Virus record (IMG/VR): IMGVR_UViG_3300043803_000755
Location: 1-21,610 of that record
Strand: one strand, 5' to 3'
DNA from: a virus
Length of the DNA: 21,610 nucleotides
In this document: positions 1 to 5,144 of the stretch, piece after piece
How positions within the stretch are numbered: the stretch's first letter is position 1
Layout of the letters: each line of letters begins with the position of its first letter
Notes under the pieces: generated by a model
Databases searched by the model: none
Seen by the model: the letters and a program-made list of their open reading frames with translations, nothing else
Told to the model about the DNA's origin: nothing
Made by a program: the position numbers and the translations under genes

Positions 1-650
1 TTCGCGTTCGCCTTGTGGCTCGGCAGCCAGTGCTCGATGAGCTTTTGCACGGCGTCCTCATCGAGGTCGCCAAGATCGACGCCCGCGTGCTTGCCCACAT
101 GCACCTTCACCTTCTGCCAGTCACTGCGGCCCTCATCGGCCGCCGCGGCAGGGGCCTTGCGATAGGACGCCTGATCACCGGCCGCGCCCGCGCCGTCGCG
201 ATCTGGTCGATCCTTGACGCGCGTGTATTTCCCGCTCGGCTTCAGAGTCTTCTCTTTGTCTGGAGCAAGGAAGCTGATCACGGAGTAGGTCTGACCGTTC
301 TTGCCCTCCTCATGCTGCACGATCAACTTGACGCCCATGCCCACAAGCGCCTCGGTGTCGAACTCGTCCAGCTCGGCCTGCGTCAGGTCGCGCCCAAGGA
401 TCTTCTTGATGTCCTTGCGGAAGTTCGCCTTCTCATTGAGCGACGGCGTGTAGGGCCGGCTCCAGATGCAAAAGCGTTTCCCCTCGTCATCCTCGACCTC
501 GGTTTCGTAGACCAAGCGGAACACCTCGCGCTCGCCAAATTCGGATTGGACCTTCTTTAGCGGCGTGATGTCGACGATCACGCCTTTCACAGTGCCTTCG
601 GTTTCGGGGTGCGGGGTAAATTCGCCGCCTTTCTTTTCGGATAGTTTCAT
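1..650 (-). CDS. Phage early-region protein, probable OB-fold-like DNA-metabolism protein (3' end off window)
   Basis: Reading leftwards from ATG at 650, 216 codons are open to the window edge, so the C-terminus is missing. Residues about 15-135 alternate predicted beta strands with charged turns. They carry a pattern I associate with a phage early-region family found near recombination and ssDNA-binding genes: EFGEREVFRLVYE, then SRPYTPSLNEKANFRKDIKKIL, then GRDLTQAELDEFD, then a VGMGVKLIV strand. Residues 140-178 are a low-complexity Ala/Gly/Arg linker. Residues about 179-216 form a second small module (KVHVGKHAGVDLGDLDEDA) resembling the short GKHKG-type C-terminal modules of some nuclease-associated proteins. 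There is no Shine-Dalgarno sequence; the start follows a G-poor A/C-rich leader. It is the distal visible member of the minus-strand early cluster. The DNA-binding role is inferred from family resemblance and position. Confidence 0.6.
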   Translation of the reverse strand, partial: MKLSEKKGGEFTPHPETEGTVKGVIVDITPLKKVQSEFGEREVFRLVYETEVEDDEGKRFCIWSRPYTPSLNEKANFRKDIKKILGRDLTQAELDEFDTEALVGMGVKLIVQHEEGKNGQTYSVISFLAPDKEKTLKPSGKYTRVKDRPDRDGAGAAGDQASYRKAPAAAADEGRSDWQKVKVHVGKHAGVDLGDLDEDAVQKLIEHWLPSHKANA

Positions 651-718
651 TGGATTCGTTGTTTCGTTGTTGGTTGATTGGTTCGCCCTGCGCCGCGGGC
701 CGCGTCAGTTATTGAAAA

Positions 719-877
719 TCACAGGCCGGGCTCGTCCTCACCGTCCCACTCTCTGCGGGACTGAAAGTCGTGGTCCTCGGCGCGCTCGCGTTCGCGTTGC
801 TCGTCCTCGGATTCGGCGCACAGGTCGCATCCCCTGGTGGGGGTCCGGCTGCCGCACTTTGTGCATGTGAATGTCAT
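719..877 (-). CDS. 52-aa mini zinc-ribbon protein
   Basis: The protein begins MTFTCTKCGSRTPTRGC and has two CxxC knuckles (C5/C8 and C17/C20) that could hold one zinc ion. An acidic, Arg-rich tail with no predicted fold follows. I chose ATG at 877 over upstream in-frame ATGs at 1021 and 1042. It directly follows an A/C-rich leader (AACCAATCAACAGACC) nearly identical to the leader of the gene at 650, and the longer forms would overlap the end of the upstream 89-aa gene with unfolded Arg-rich sequence. Small zinc-ribbon proteins are common in phage early regions, but the partner or function cannot be read from the sequence. Confidence 0.6.
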   Translation of the reverse strand: MTFTCTKCGSRTPTRGCDLCAESEDEQRERERAEDHDFQSRREWDGEDEPGL

Positions 878-980
878 GGTCTGTTGATTGGTTTCCCGCC
901 GCCGCTGCCGAGCCCGAGCCCAACTGCCCGCTAGATTCGGGTCGGCATCCTCCTTGGAACGGCGGCGGGTTTCCGTGCCG

Positions 981-1250
981 TCACTCGACGGTCGGAAAGC
1001 TGATGGCTGGCGATAGTTCATATCGGCGGATCGCCGCGTCACTCACCAGAAGGCCGTTGCCGACCGCAGGCGCGAATTTGTCAGTGTGCATGTCGAGCAT
1101 GCGGAGCGCGGACACTTCCCGGCTATCCACCGGGAAAACGCGCCACCACTTGCCGGATAGCTGCATCTTGTCGTATGGAACGGCCTTGCCCGGGTCGTTC
1201 ACGCGGATGATGCCGACCGCTGGCTTTTCTGGTTTTCGGAGCGCGAACAT
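981..1250 (-). CDS. Hypothetical early phage protein, 89 aa
   Basis: I do not recognise the family. The protein is a compact mix of beta-like segments (PAVGIIRVND, KWWRVFPVD) and a short C-terminal helix region, without membrane segments, cysteines or a signal peptide. Its start lies 2 bp after the stop of the upstream membrane-protein gene (stop at 1253-1255), so the two are almost certainly translated from one mRNA. No SD is visible (CTACGTCTGACC precedes ATG). Good coding character and tight packing support a real gene. Confidence 0.6.
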   Translation of the reverse strand: MFALRKPEKPAVGIIRVNDPGKAVPYDKMQLSGKWWRVFPVDSREVSALRMLDMHTDKFAPAVGNGLLVSDAAIRRYELSPAISFPTVE

Positions 1251-1252
1251 GG

Positions 1253-1471
1253 TCAGACGTAGAGAAGGATTGTGTGGATGATCGCGGCCACGGCCAGCAG
1301 GCCAACGAGCAGGATGCCGAGCCCGATCCAGCGGTCGACGCGGTTTTCCGCTTCAAGGCGCTGGAGTGAATGCCAGCGGATCAGGTCGATCTCCCTTTGG
1401 ACATCGGCGGCGGTCTTGTAGGATTTCACCGGGTCGTATTCCCGGACCTTTGTTTGTTCTCTTTCGGTCAT
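1253..1471 (-). CDS. Small single-pass membrane protein, 72 aa
   Basis: A hydrophilic, charged N-terminal two-thirds (residues 1-47, with a helical AADVQREIDLIRWHSLQRLEAE segment) is followed by one strong transmembrane stretch at residues about 48-70 (WIGLGILLVGLLAVAAIIH) ending at the C-terminus. This is a tail-anchored topology with a cytoplasmic domain. The leader is G-poor A/C-rich (AACCACAAACACCACAAACAA) with no SD. Phage early membrane proteins of this size often act in superinfection exclusion or host modulation, but nothing in the sequence proves either. It is co-transcribed with the 89-aa gene 2 bp downstream. Confidence 0.65.
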   Translation of the reverse strand: MTEREQTKVREYDPVKSYKTAADVQREIDLIRWHSLQRLEAENRVDRWIGLGILLVGLLAVAAIIHTILLYV

Positions 1472-1501
1472 TTGTTTGTGGTGTTTGTGGTTAGGGTAGG
1501 A

Positions 1502-1714
1502 TCAATAGGTGGCGACCAGATCGCACTTGGCCGGGGATGCCTTCGCGGCCCGCTTGGCCAGCGCCCGCTTTACTTGCGGCAGGTCAAACCGGAGCGTCTT
1601 CCCCTCGCGGATCGCGGCGGGAATGACGCCGTCGCGCAGCCAGTTCATCACTGTGTTCCGGTGGACACTCAGTGCCTCGGCCAGCTCGTCGGAGGTCAGC
1701 AGGCGCTCGCTCAT
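1502..1714 (-). CDS. Excisionase-like MerR/HTH_17 DNA-binding protein, 70 aa
   Basis: The sequence LLTSDELAEALSVHRNTVMNWLRDGVIPAAI is a textbook winged-helix 'helix_turn_helix_17' excisionase-type domain covering residues 4-35. A wing (REGKTLRFDLPQVKRAL) and a basic Ala/Lys tail follow. Such proteins bind DNA near attachment sites as Xis or recombination directionality factors, or act as small regulators. The start overlaps the stop of the upstream RHH gene as ATGA (1711-1714), and a good SD (CAGGAGG) sits 9 nt upstream. Lying about 1 kb from an integrase and attachment site, an Xis role is plausible, though a transcriptional regulator role is equally possible. Confidence 0.75.
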   Translation of the reverse strand: MSERLLTSDELAEALSVHRNTVMNWLRDGVIPAAIREGKTLRFDLPQVKRALAKRAAKASPAKCDLVATY

Positions 1715-1932
1715 TGGGCGGCCTCCTGTTTGGCGTCCAGTTGCTCAAGCAGCCGGTCGATCCCCCGGTCGAGGGCCAGCCGCATGATGTCGGATTTTTT
1801 CAAGCCAACGGCCTGCGCGGCGATGGCGGTTTTTTCGTTGAGTTCGGGGCGGATGCGCAAAGTGACGATGATGTCCGTCGGTGCCTCTGCGGTGTCGGTG
1901 TAGGTGTTTTTGCGCGGTTCGGTGTCGGCCAT
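1711..1932 (-). CDS. Ribbon-helix-helix regulator A, 73 aa
   Basis: Residues 20-63 show an Arc/CopG-like ribbon-helix-helix: a strand with alternating residues (DIIVTLRIRPEL), helix 1 (NEKTAIAAQAVG), then helix 2 starting KKSDIMRLALDRGIDRLLEQL. The strand closely matches that of the divergent protein at 2012 (VILTIRIHQEL), so the two look like paralogues. I chose ATG at 1932. The in-frame ATGs further upstream (to 1968) would translate the repeated operator-like DNA as MRMRMAYAYIR. It is probably a dimeric repressor acting on the half-sites at 1942-2005 and leads the minus-strand early operon, translationally coupled to the HTH gene. Confidence 0.75.
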   Translation of the reverse strand: MADTEPRKNTYTDTAEAPTDIIVTLRIRPELNEKTAIAAQAVGLKKSDIMRLALDRGIDRLLEQLDAKQEAAQ

Positions 1933-2011
1933 GGCGCGGATGTAAGCGTAAGCCATACGCATACGCAACGAAATTTATTGACTTTTTTTCGCTTACAAAC
2001 GTAAGTCTTTC
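1933..2011. promoter_or_regulatory. Divergent control region with repeated operator half-sites
   Basis: This 79-bp gap separates two divergently transcribed RHH genes. It holds tandem GTAAGC GTAAGC (1942-1953), tandem CATACG CATACG (1954-1965), a GCGTA-5-TACGC inverted repeat (1946-1960) and a perfect CTTAC-AAAC-GTAAG palindrome (1992-2005). The half-site GTAAG therefore occurs four times, as expected for cooperative binding of RHH dimers. An AT-rich core (1967-1990) lies between. TTGACT at 1978-1983 could be a rightward -35 element. A -10 at about 17 bp spacing would overlap the palindrome and put the transcript start at or next to the ATG at 2012, giving a nearly leaderless mRNA. Promoter assignments are by eye only. 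Confidence 0.6.
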
Positions 2012-2365
2012 ATGATGAAAGCCAAAAAAGACCTGAAAGTCATCCTGACCATCCGAATACACCAAGAATTGAAGGCCCGGATCGACCAAATCATGAAAGA
2101 CCACCCGAAGCTGGATCAGGCGGACCTGCTACGCCGGGCCATGGAGATCGGGCTCGATGATATGAAGCTCGTCGGATATGACGCGGAGGCCATTTACCGC
2201 GACACCATAGCCAAAGCGAAAGCCAAGGCGAACGAGGAGGCTGATAGGCCCACCGCTCCACCAGCAAAGCGCCCGCCCAGCGCCCAAAACAGAATGGCCA
2301 CGCGAACAGAAGCGCGCACCCGAGAACCCGTCCAGCCTAAATCCGCGAACTGCAATGAATACTAA
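2012..2365 (+). CDS. Ribbon-helix-helix regulator B, 117 aa
   Basis: Residues 8-51 match the RHH pattern: strand LKVILTIRIHQEL, helix KARIDQIMKDHP, then LDQADLLRRAMEIGLDDM. A Lys/Ala-rich helix (AIYRDTIAKAKAKANEEAD) and a Pro/Arg-rich basic tail follow that may add DNA contacts. The strand resembles that of the divergent 73-aa protein. The start is at 2012 or, equally possible, the adjacent ATG at 2015; no SD is seen. It is transcribed rightward toward the attachment site and integrase. Head-to-head RHH genes sharing an operator suggest a switch like CI/Cro built from one fold. No stop-proximal terminator is obvious beyond a short GGCC-CTTC-GGCC hairpin at 2468-2479. Confidence 0.7.
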   Translation: MMKAKKDLKVILTIRIHQELKARIDQIMKDHPKLDQADLLRRAMEIGLDDMKLVGYDAEAIYRDTIAKAKAKANEEADRPTAPPAKRPPSAQNRMATRTEARTREPVQPKSANCNEY

Positions 2366-2404
2366 CAGAAAGGCAGGAAATGCGCCACCAGCCCCCGCAA
2401 AAAT

Positions 2405-2429
2405 CCGCCAAGTGGCGATATGGTGGCGA
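2405..2429 (+). repeat. Arm-type direct repeat, copy 1
   Basis: CCGCCAAGTGGCGATA followed by TGGTGGCGA recurs with only two differences at 2577-2600. The copies flank the tRNA-derived core on each side in the same orientation. Each copy contains the octamer GTGGCGAT/GTGGCGAC in near-tandem. Repeats of this kind around attP are typical integrase arm-binding sites, which is the inferred role. Confidence 0.5.
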
Positions 2430-2477
2430 TTTCCAAGATCGCCCACGCAACCCATTGAAAATCAAAGGCCCTTCGGC

Positions 2478-2521
2478 CATTCGTAATGAGCAGGTCGTCG
2501 GTTCAAATCCGACCAGCGGCT
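2478..2521 (+). other. Attachment site core: 3' part of a tRNA-Thr(CGU) gene (attP-like)
   Basis: From C2478 the DNA reads as tRNA positions 30-73. The anticodon loop is TTCGTAA (2480-2486, anticodon CGT), the 3' anticodon strand TGAGC (2487-2491) and the variable loop AGGTC. The T-arm is perfect, with GTCGG-TTCAAAT-CCGAC at 2497-2513. The 3' acceptor strand CAGCGGC is followed by discriminator T2521, and no CCA is encoded. The 5' half of a tRNA (acceptor, D-arm, 5' anticodon strand) is absent: upstream bases do not pair. Tyrosine integrases commonly carry such 3' tRNA segments in attP so that integration restores the gene. The integrase follows 86 bp downstream. Confidence 0.85.
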
Positions 2522-2576
2522 GCGGTTTTCCTAGGTTTTAAGCACATTTTGGAACAAGGAAAAACAACCCGATATT

Positions 2577-2600
2577 CCGTCAAGTGGCGATAGTGGCGAC
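2577..2600 (+). repeat. Arm-type direct repeat, copy 2
   Basis: CCGTCAAGTGGCGATA followed by GTGGCGA matches the copy at 2405-2429. It lies between the att core and the integrase start and ends 7 bp before the ATG at 2608. If integrase binds here it could also repress its own promoter. The role is inferred from position. Confidence 0.5.
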
Positions 2601-2607
2601 AAGGATC

Positions 2608-3654
2608 ATGGCCAGAACCCCACAATTTACCCCCGTCGAAACCCCGCAAGGCTGGATGGTGTCCATACCCCAGGCGATGACCGCGACCGGAAAGCGGCGG
2701 CGGAAGTATTTTGCCGGGAAGACAGCGGCGGAAAAATTCGCGTCGAGTCTTCGCCAGCAGCATGGGGCGGGCCTGCGTGGGTCCATGATCCCGCTTGCGC
2801 TCGCGCATCAGGCTGCCGAGGCATCGCGCATCCTTGACGGCTCCGGCATCAGCATCGTGGAAGCCGCCCGGTTGGCTGTCGCCAGAATCGCCACCACGGC
2901 CAGCCGCGAGACGTTCCGGGACCGCTACGCGCGGGCGATGCTGTGGGGCGAGGAGCATTGGTCGGGCCGCTACCGCTCGGACATGGACAAAATCCCGCGC
3001 TGGGTGCCGGCGTTGCTCCCGCTCGCCTGCGGGTCCATCGACCGGGCGCGGATCGAAACCGCGTTGCAGGAATCCGGGACGCTGGCCCGCTCGACGCTCG
3101 ACATGCGCGCGGCTCGGGTTTTGGCGGTGATCGGCTTCCGTGAGCGGCATCGGAAGTCGCCGACGATTCACATTCTCACCGCAGACCAGCAGCAGGCCGT
3201 TCTTGCCGCCTGTGGCACGCCTGACGAGCGCCGGGTGGTCGCGCTGCTGCTCTATGCCGGAATCAGGCCGGACGCGGAGAGCGGCGAAATCTCGCGGCTC
3301 CTGTGGCAAAACGTCGGCAAGGGTGAAATTTACGTGCCGCAGAGCGCTAGCAAGACAGGGTCGGACAGGCTGGTCCCCATCCGCCCGGTGCTGCGCCGCT
3401 TACTGAAGGGGCATCCGGCATCCGGCCCGGTGGCGCCTGCCGGGTGGCGGCGGTCGTGGCAGCGGATACGGAAGGCGGCAGGCATCGCCAGCATGCAGGA
3501 CGTTCTGCGGCACACGTTCGCCAGCCACTATCTCGCGGCGTTCGGGGAGGATGCGGCCAAGCAAGCGCTCGGGCATGCAGCCGGGTCCACGACGATTTTC
3601 CGCCATTACCGGCGGGCAGTGACGGAATCGCAGGGCAAGGCGTTTTTCCGGTGA
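2608..3654 (+). CDS. int: Tyrosine integrase, 348 aa
   Basis: This is a site-specific recombinase for phage integration and excision at the adjacent tRNA-Thr attachment site. The N-terminal arm and core-binding parts span residues about 1-185. The catalytic domain is about 190-340: box I LLYAGIRPDAE (R220), beta-hairpin lysine SASKTGSDRLVPI (K249), box II DVLRHTFASHY (R301), LGH (H323) and the nucleophile Y334 in FRHYRRA. The usual first histidine of the HxxR motif is replaced by D298. I chose ATG at 2608; the GTG at 2584 lies inside the arm repeat and would add only eight residues. The gene ends 6 bp from the convergent endolysin stop. Confidence 0.95.
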   Translation: MARTPQFTPVETPQGWMVSIPQAMTATGKRRRKYFAGKTAAEKFASSLRQQHGAGLRGSMIPLALAHQAAEASRILDGSGISIVEAARLAVARIATTASRETFRDRYARAMLWGEEHWSGRYRSDMDKIPRWVPALLPLACGSIDRARIETALQESGTLARSTLDMRAARVLAVIGFRERHRKSPTIHILTADQQQAVLAACGTPDERRVVALLLYAGIRPDAESGEISRLLWQNVGKGEIYVPQSASKTGSDRLVPIRPVLRRLLKGHPASGPVAPAGWRRSWQRIRKAAGIASMQDVLRHTFASHYLAAFGEDAAKQALGHAAGSTTIFRHYRRAVTESQGKAFFR

Positions 3655-3667
3655 GAAAAATCACCGG
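3648..3667. terminator. Hairpin at convergent int/endolysin ends (possible weak bidirectional terminator)
   Basis: CCGGTGA (3648-3654) and TCACCGG (3661-3667) form a perfect 7-bp stem with a GAAAAA loop. The integrase stop codon lies in one arm and the endolysin stop in the other. No U-tract follows on either strand, so a canonical intrinsic terminator is not supported. It may slow or pair colliding transcripts, or be partly coincidental because both proteins end in Arg-stop. Confidence 0.35.
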
Positions 3668-4224
3668 GTGGACTGGAAGTGCATGGAATCTCGGCCCCAG
3701 AACGCGCCAGCCGCTAGCCAGCCACGGCGTGCCATCGCCTCCATCGCCTCCAGCGGCATCGTCGCCCGCGTCGGCCAGTGGGTGTGCAGGCCGTTGGTTG
3801 CCGGCGCGAAGTCGATGGCCGCGCCCCATGCGTGCTTGGAATGCCGGGTGCTGCCGCGCATAGACCGGAAATTGTAGCATCCCGCGTATTGCGCGAGGAT
3901 CCACGCTGCTGGGCCGCTGGCGATGTCTTGCAAAACCAGCCGCAGCGAGTCCGCCACGAGCCTGTGGCAGCGGATAGAGCGCACCACGGCCCCGTCATAC
4001 CGCAGGCCGAGCCCGGCGACTGGCAGGTTGACCAGTTGTGACTCGTCCCCTGGCTGGCCGTAGAAGCGGATCATGCTTGCATCGTTCGGCGCGGGCCACG
4101 GGTTGGGCCTCGGCATGAGCGAGCGGAGATACCGCTGGCATGCGGCGACCGAGCGCGGACCCCAGAATCCGTCCGGCGGCGTGCCGATCCGGCGTTGCAT
4201 CTCTTGTATCTGCGCGCGTGTCAT
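3661..4224 (-). CDS. Endolysin: peptidoglycan-binding plus M15-type peptidase, 187 aa
   Basis: It probably cleaves cell-wall peptides at lysis. Residues 2-37 resemble a PG_binding_1 repeat (IQEMQRRIG, DGFWGPRSVAACQRYL). The C-terminal half is a VanY/M15_4-like zinc peptidase. H131 and D138 lie in SKHAWGAAIDF (the HxxxxxxD zinc motif) and H182 in DSMHFQS, the characteristic C-terminal zinc ligand. No signal peptide is seen, so release would depend on a holin. The start at 4224 forms an ATGA overlap with the stop of the DUF1353 gene; the longer frame to 4386 is antisense-like noise. It is the last gene of the late operon, ending against the integrase. Confidence 0.85.
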   Translation of the reverse strand: MTRAQIQEMQRRIGTPPDGFWGPRSVAACQRYLRSLMPRPNPWPAPNDASMIRFYGQPGDESQLVNLPVAGLGLRYDGAVVRSIRCHRLVADSLRLVLQDIASGPAAWILAQYAGCYNFRSMRGSTRHSKHAWGAAIDFAPATNGLHTHWPTRATMPLEAMEAMARRGWLAAGAFWGRDSMHFQSTR

Positions 4225-4610
4225 GGCATCTTCTGGAAAAACCGCCAGCCGCCGAGACGGACAGCGCGGTAGATCGTCTCGCGGGTCGCCCAGCCGATGC
4301 CGAGATTGTGCATCGCTTCTTTGAAAATCAGGTCGGCGGTCTTTCGGTCGATGTGCAGGCGCTTGGACTGTGCGCTGTAAAGCCAATCGTGAATGATCGC
4401 CGCAGGGAAGTAGGCTCCATACGGCTGGAAGATCGACCAGAAGACACGCGGCACAGATGCGCCATCGGTATGGAATCCGGTCGGCACTGTGATCATGCCA
4501 AGGCTGCCGATGTATCGAAAATAATGCGTGAGCTGGAACACCCTGCTCCCTTCCACCGATCCGACGTATCGGACCTGCAACGGGTCAGGAAAGCAGGGTG
4601 GCAGAGTCAT
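4221..4610 (-). CDS. DUF1353 family protein, 129 aa
   Basis: It has the signature features of DUF1353 phage proteins: the VPTGFHTDGASVPR motif (about residues 41-54) and the IIHDWLYSAQ motif (about 70-79), followed by a helical C-terminal region. Members are common in phage late or lysis regions, often beside endolysin and holin genes. A hydrolase-like or lysis-accessory role has been suggested but is not established. It starts 4 nt after the stop of the holin-like gene and overlaps the endolysin start, so the three form a translationally coupled lysis cassette. Confidence 0.85.
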   Translation of the reverse strand: MTLPPCFPDPLQVRYVGSVEGSRVFQLTHYFRYIGSLGMITVPTGFHTDGASVPRVFWSIFQPYGAYFPAAIIHDWLYSAQSKRLHIDRKTADLIFKEAMHNLGIGWATRETIYRAVRLGGWRFFQKMP

Positions 4611-4614
4611 GGCA

Positions 4615-4791
4615 TCACTTCCCTTTGTAAAAATTCCGAATCAGATTTATGCAGGAAATCACCGAGACGATGAGAAAGGCCACGCCGCCTGCGACGCGCA
4701 CGATGTAGTCAATCTGCTGCATGGCTGGGGTGATGACCGCCATTGCGGATGATGTCAGGCCGACGATGGAGTTGGAGATGTTGCTGTTCAT
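4615..4791 (-). CDS. Holin-like small membrane protein, 58 aa
   Basis: This very short gene reads MNSNISNSIVGLTSSAMAV and continues through a clear hydrophobic helix at about residues 33-50 (VAGGVAFLIVSVISCINL) to a basic tail (IRNFYKGK). A weaker hydrophobic segment spans 10-23. Size, short polar N-terminus, one or two membrane segments and positive C-terminus fit small phage holins. Its ATG overlaps the upstream stop as ATGA (4788-4791) and its stop lies 4 nt before the DUF1353 start. Position directly before DUF1353 and endolysin strongly suggests the pore-former that releases the signal-less endolysin. A spanin or antiholin role is the alternative. Confidence 0.7.
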   Translation of the reverse strand: MNSNISNSIVGLTSSAMAVITPAMQQIDYIVRVAGGVAFLIVSVISCINLIRNFYKGK

Positions 4792-5135
4792 GGTTCGATG
4801 TCAGGGTCTGGGATGTCAGAAATTGGTTCGTTGTATGTGAATGTCTGGCCATCGAATGACCAGTTGGCTGGCAGGTCGGTAGGCGCTCGGTTGCAGAAGC
4901 GAGGATCATTGACCGCATCGAGGAGAGCATTGACAGCAAGTGCCGCCTGATTGTTCAGCGCGAAGATCGCAAGTGTTTGTTGCAAATCCTCTTGCATGTC
5001 GGCAACCACTGTCGTCGGATCCCGCTGCCAGAATGCTGTCCACTGCGTTCGCAGGACAGTGGCAAGGTGGTGTGCCGACTCGGCTCCTGCCAATGCGGCG
5101 GCGTCAAGGATTGTTGGTTTCAGTAAAGTGATCAT
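4788..5135 (-). CDS. Hypothetical phage protein upstream of holin, 115 aa
   Basis: Mostly helical residues 1-85 (DAAALAGAESAHHLATVL, DLQQTLAIFALNNQAALAVNALLDAV) precede a proline-rich, aromatic tail (WSFDGQTFTYNEPISDIPDPD). There is no membrane segment or signal peptide. It lies between the tail fibre and the holin and is coupled to the holin by an ATGA overlap. It could be a fibre-assembly chaperone or lysis accessory; I do not recognise a family. Confidence 0.6.
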   Translation of the reverse strand: MITLLKPTILDAAALAGAESAHHLATVLRTQWTAFWQRDPTTVVADMQEDLQQTLAIFALNNQAALAVNALLDAVNDPRFCNRAPTDLPANWSFDGQTFTYNEPISDIPDPDIEP

Positions 5136-5144
5136 GACTTTGCA

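Noticed and set aside
878-1042. N-terminal extension of the zinc-ribbon protein
   Set aside because: The extension is Arg/Ser-rich, would overlap the 89-aa gene, and would bury the A/C-rich leader shared with the gene at 650.
1933-1968. Upstream starts for RHH regulator A giving MRMRMAYAYIRA
   Set aside because: Those codons are the tandem operator repeats read in frame; the fold begins after MADTEP.
2468-2479. GGCC-CTTC-GGCC hairpin as terminator for RHH regulator B
   Set aside because: The stem is only 4-5 bp and is followed by ATTCG rather than a T-run; it abuts the att core and may be chance.
2440-2521. Complete tRNA gene
   Set aside because: Only the 3' part (positions 30-73) is present. 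Upstream bases do not form an acceptor 5' strand, D-arm or the 5' anticodon strand beyond two bases.
2584-2607. GTG at 2584 as integrase start
   Set aside because: It lies within the arm-type repeat and adds only MAIVATRI. ATG 2608 starts the conserved-looking sequence.
2503-3309. Long minus-strand open frame (268 codons) across the integrase
   Set aside because: It is antisense to a clear integrase with all catalytic motifs, and is Arg/Pro/His-rich noise typical of GC-rich shadow frames.
4140-4673. Plus-strand open frame (177 codons) over endolysin and DUF1353
   Set aside because: The opposite strand has DUF1353 and M15 motifs; this frame has none and no start context.
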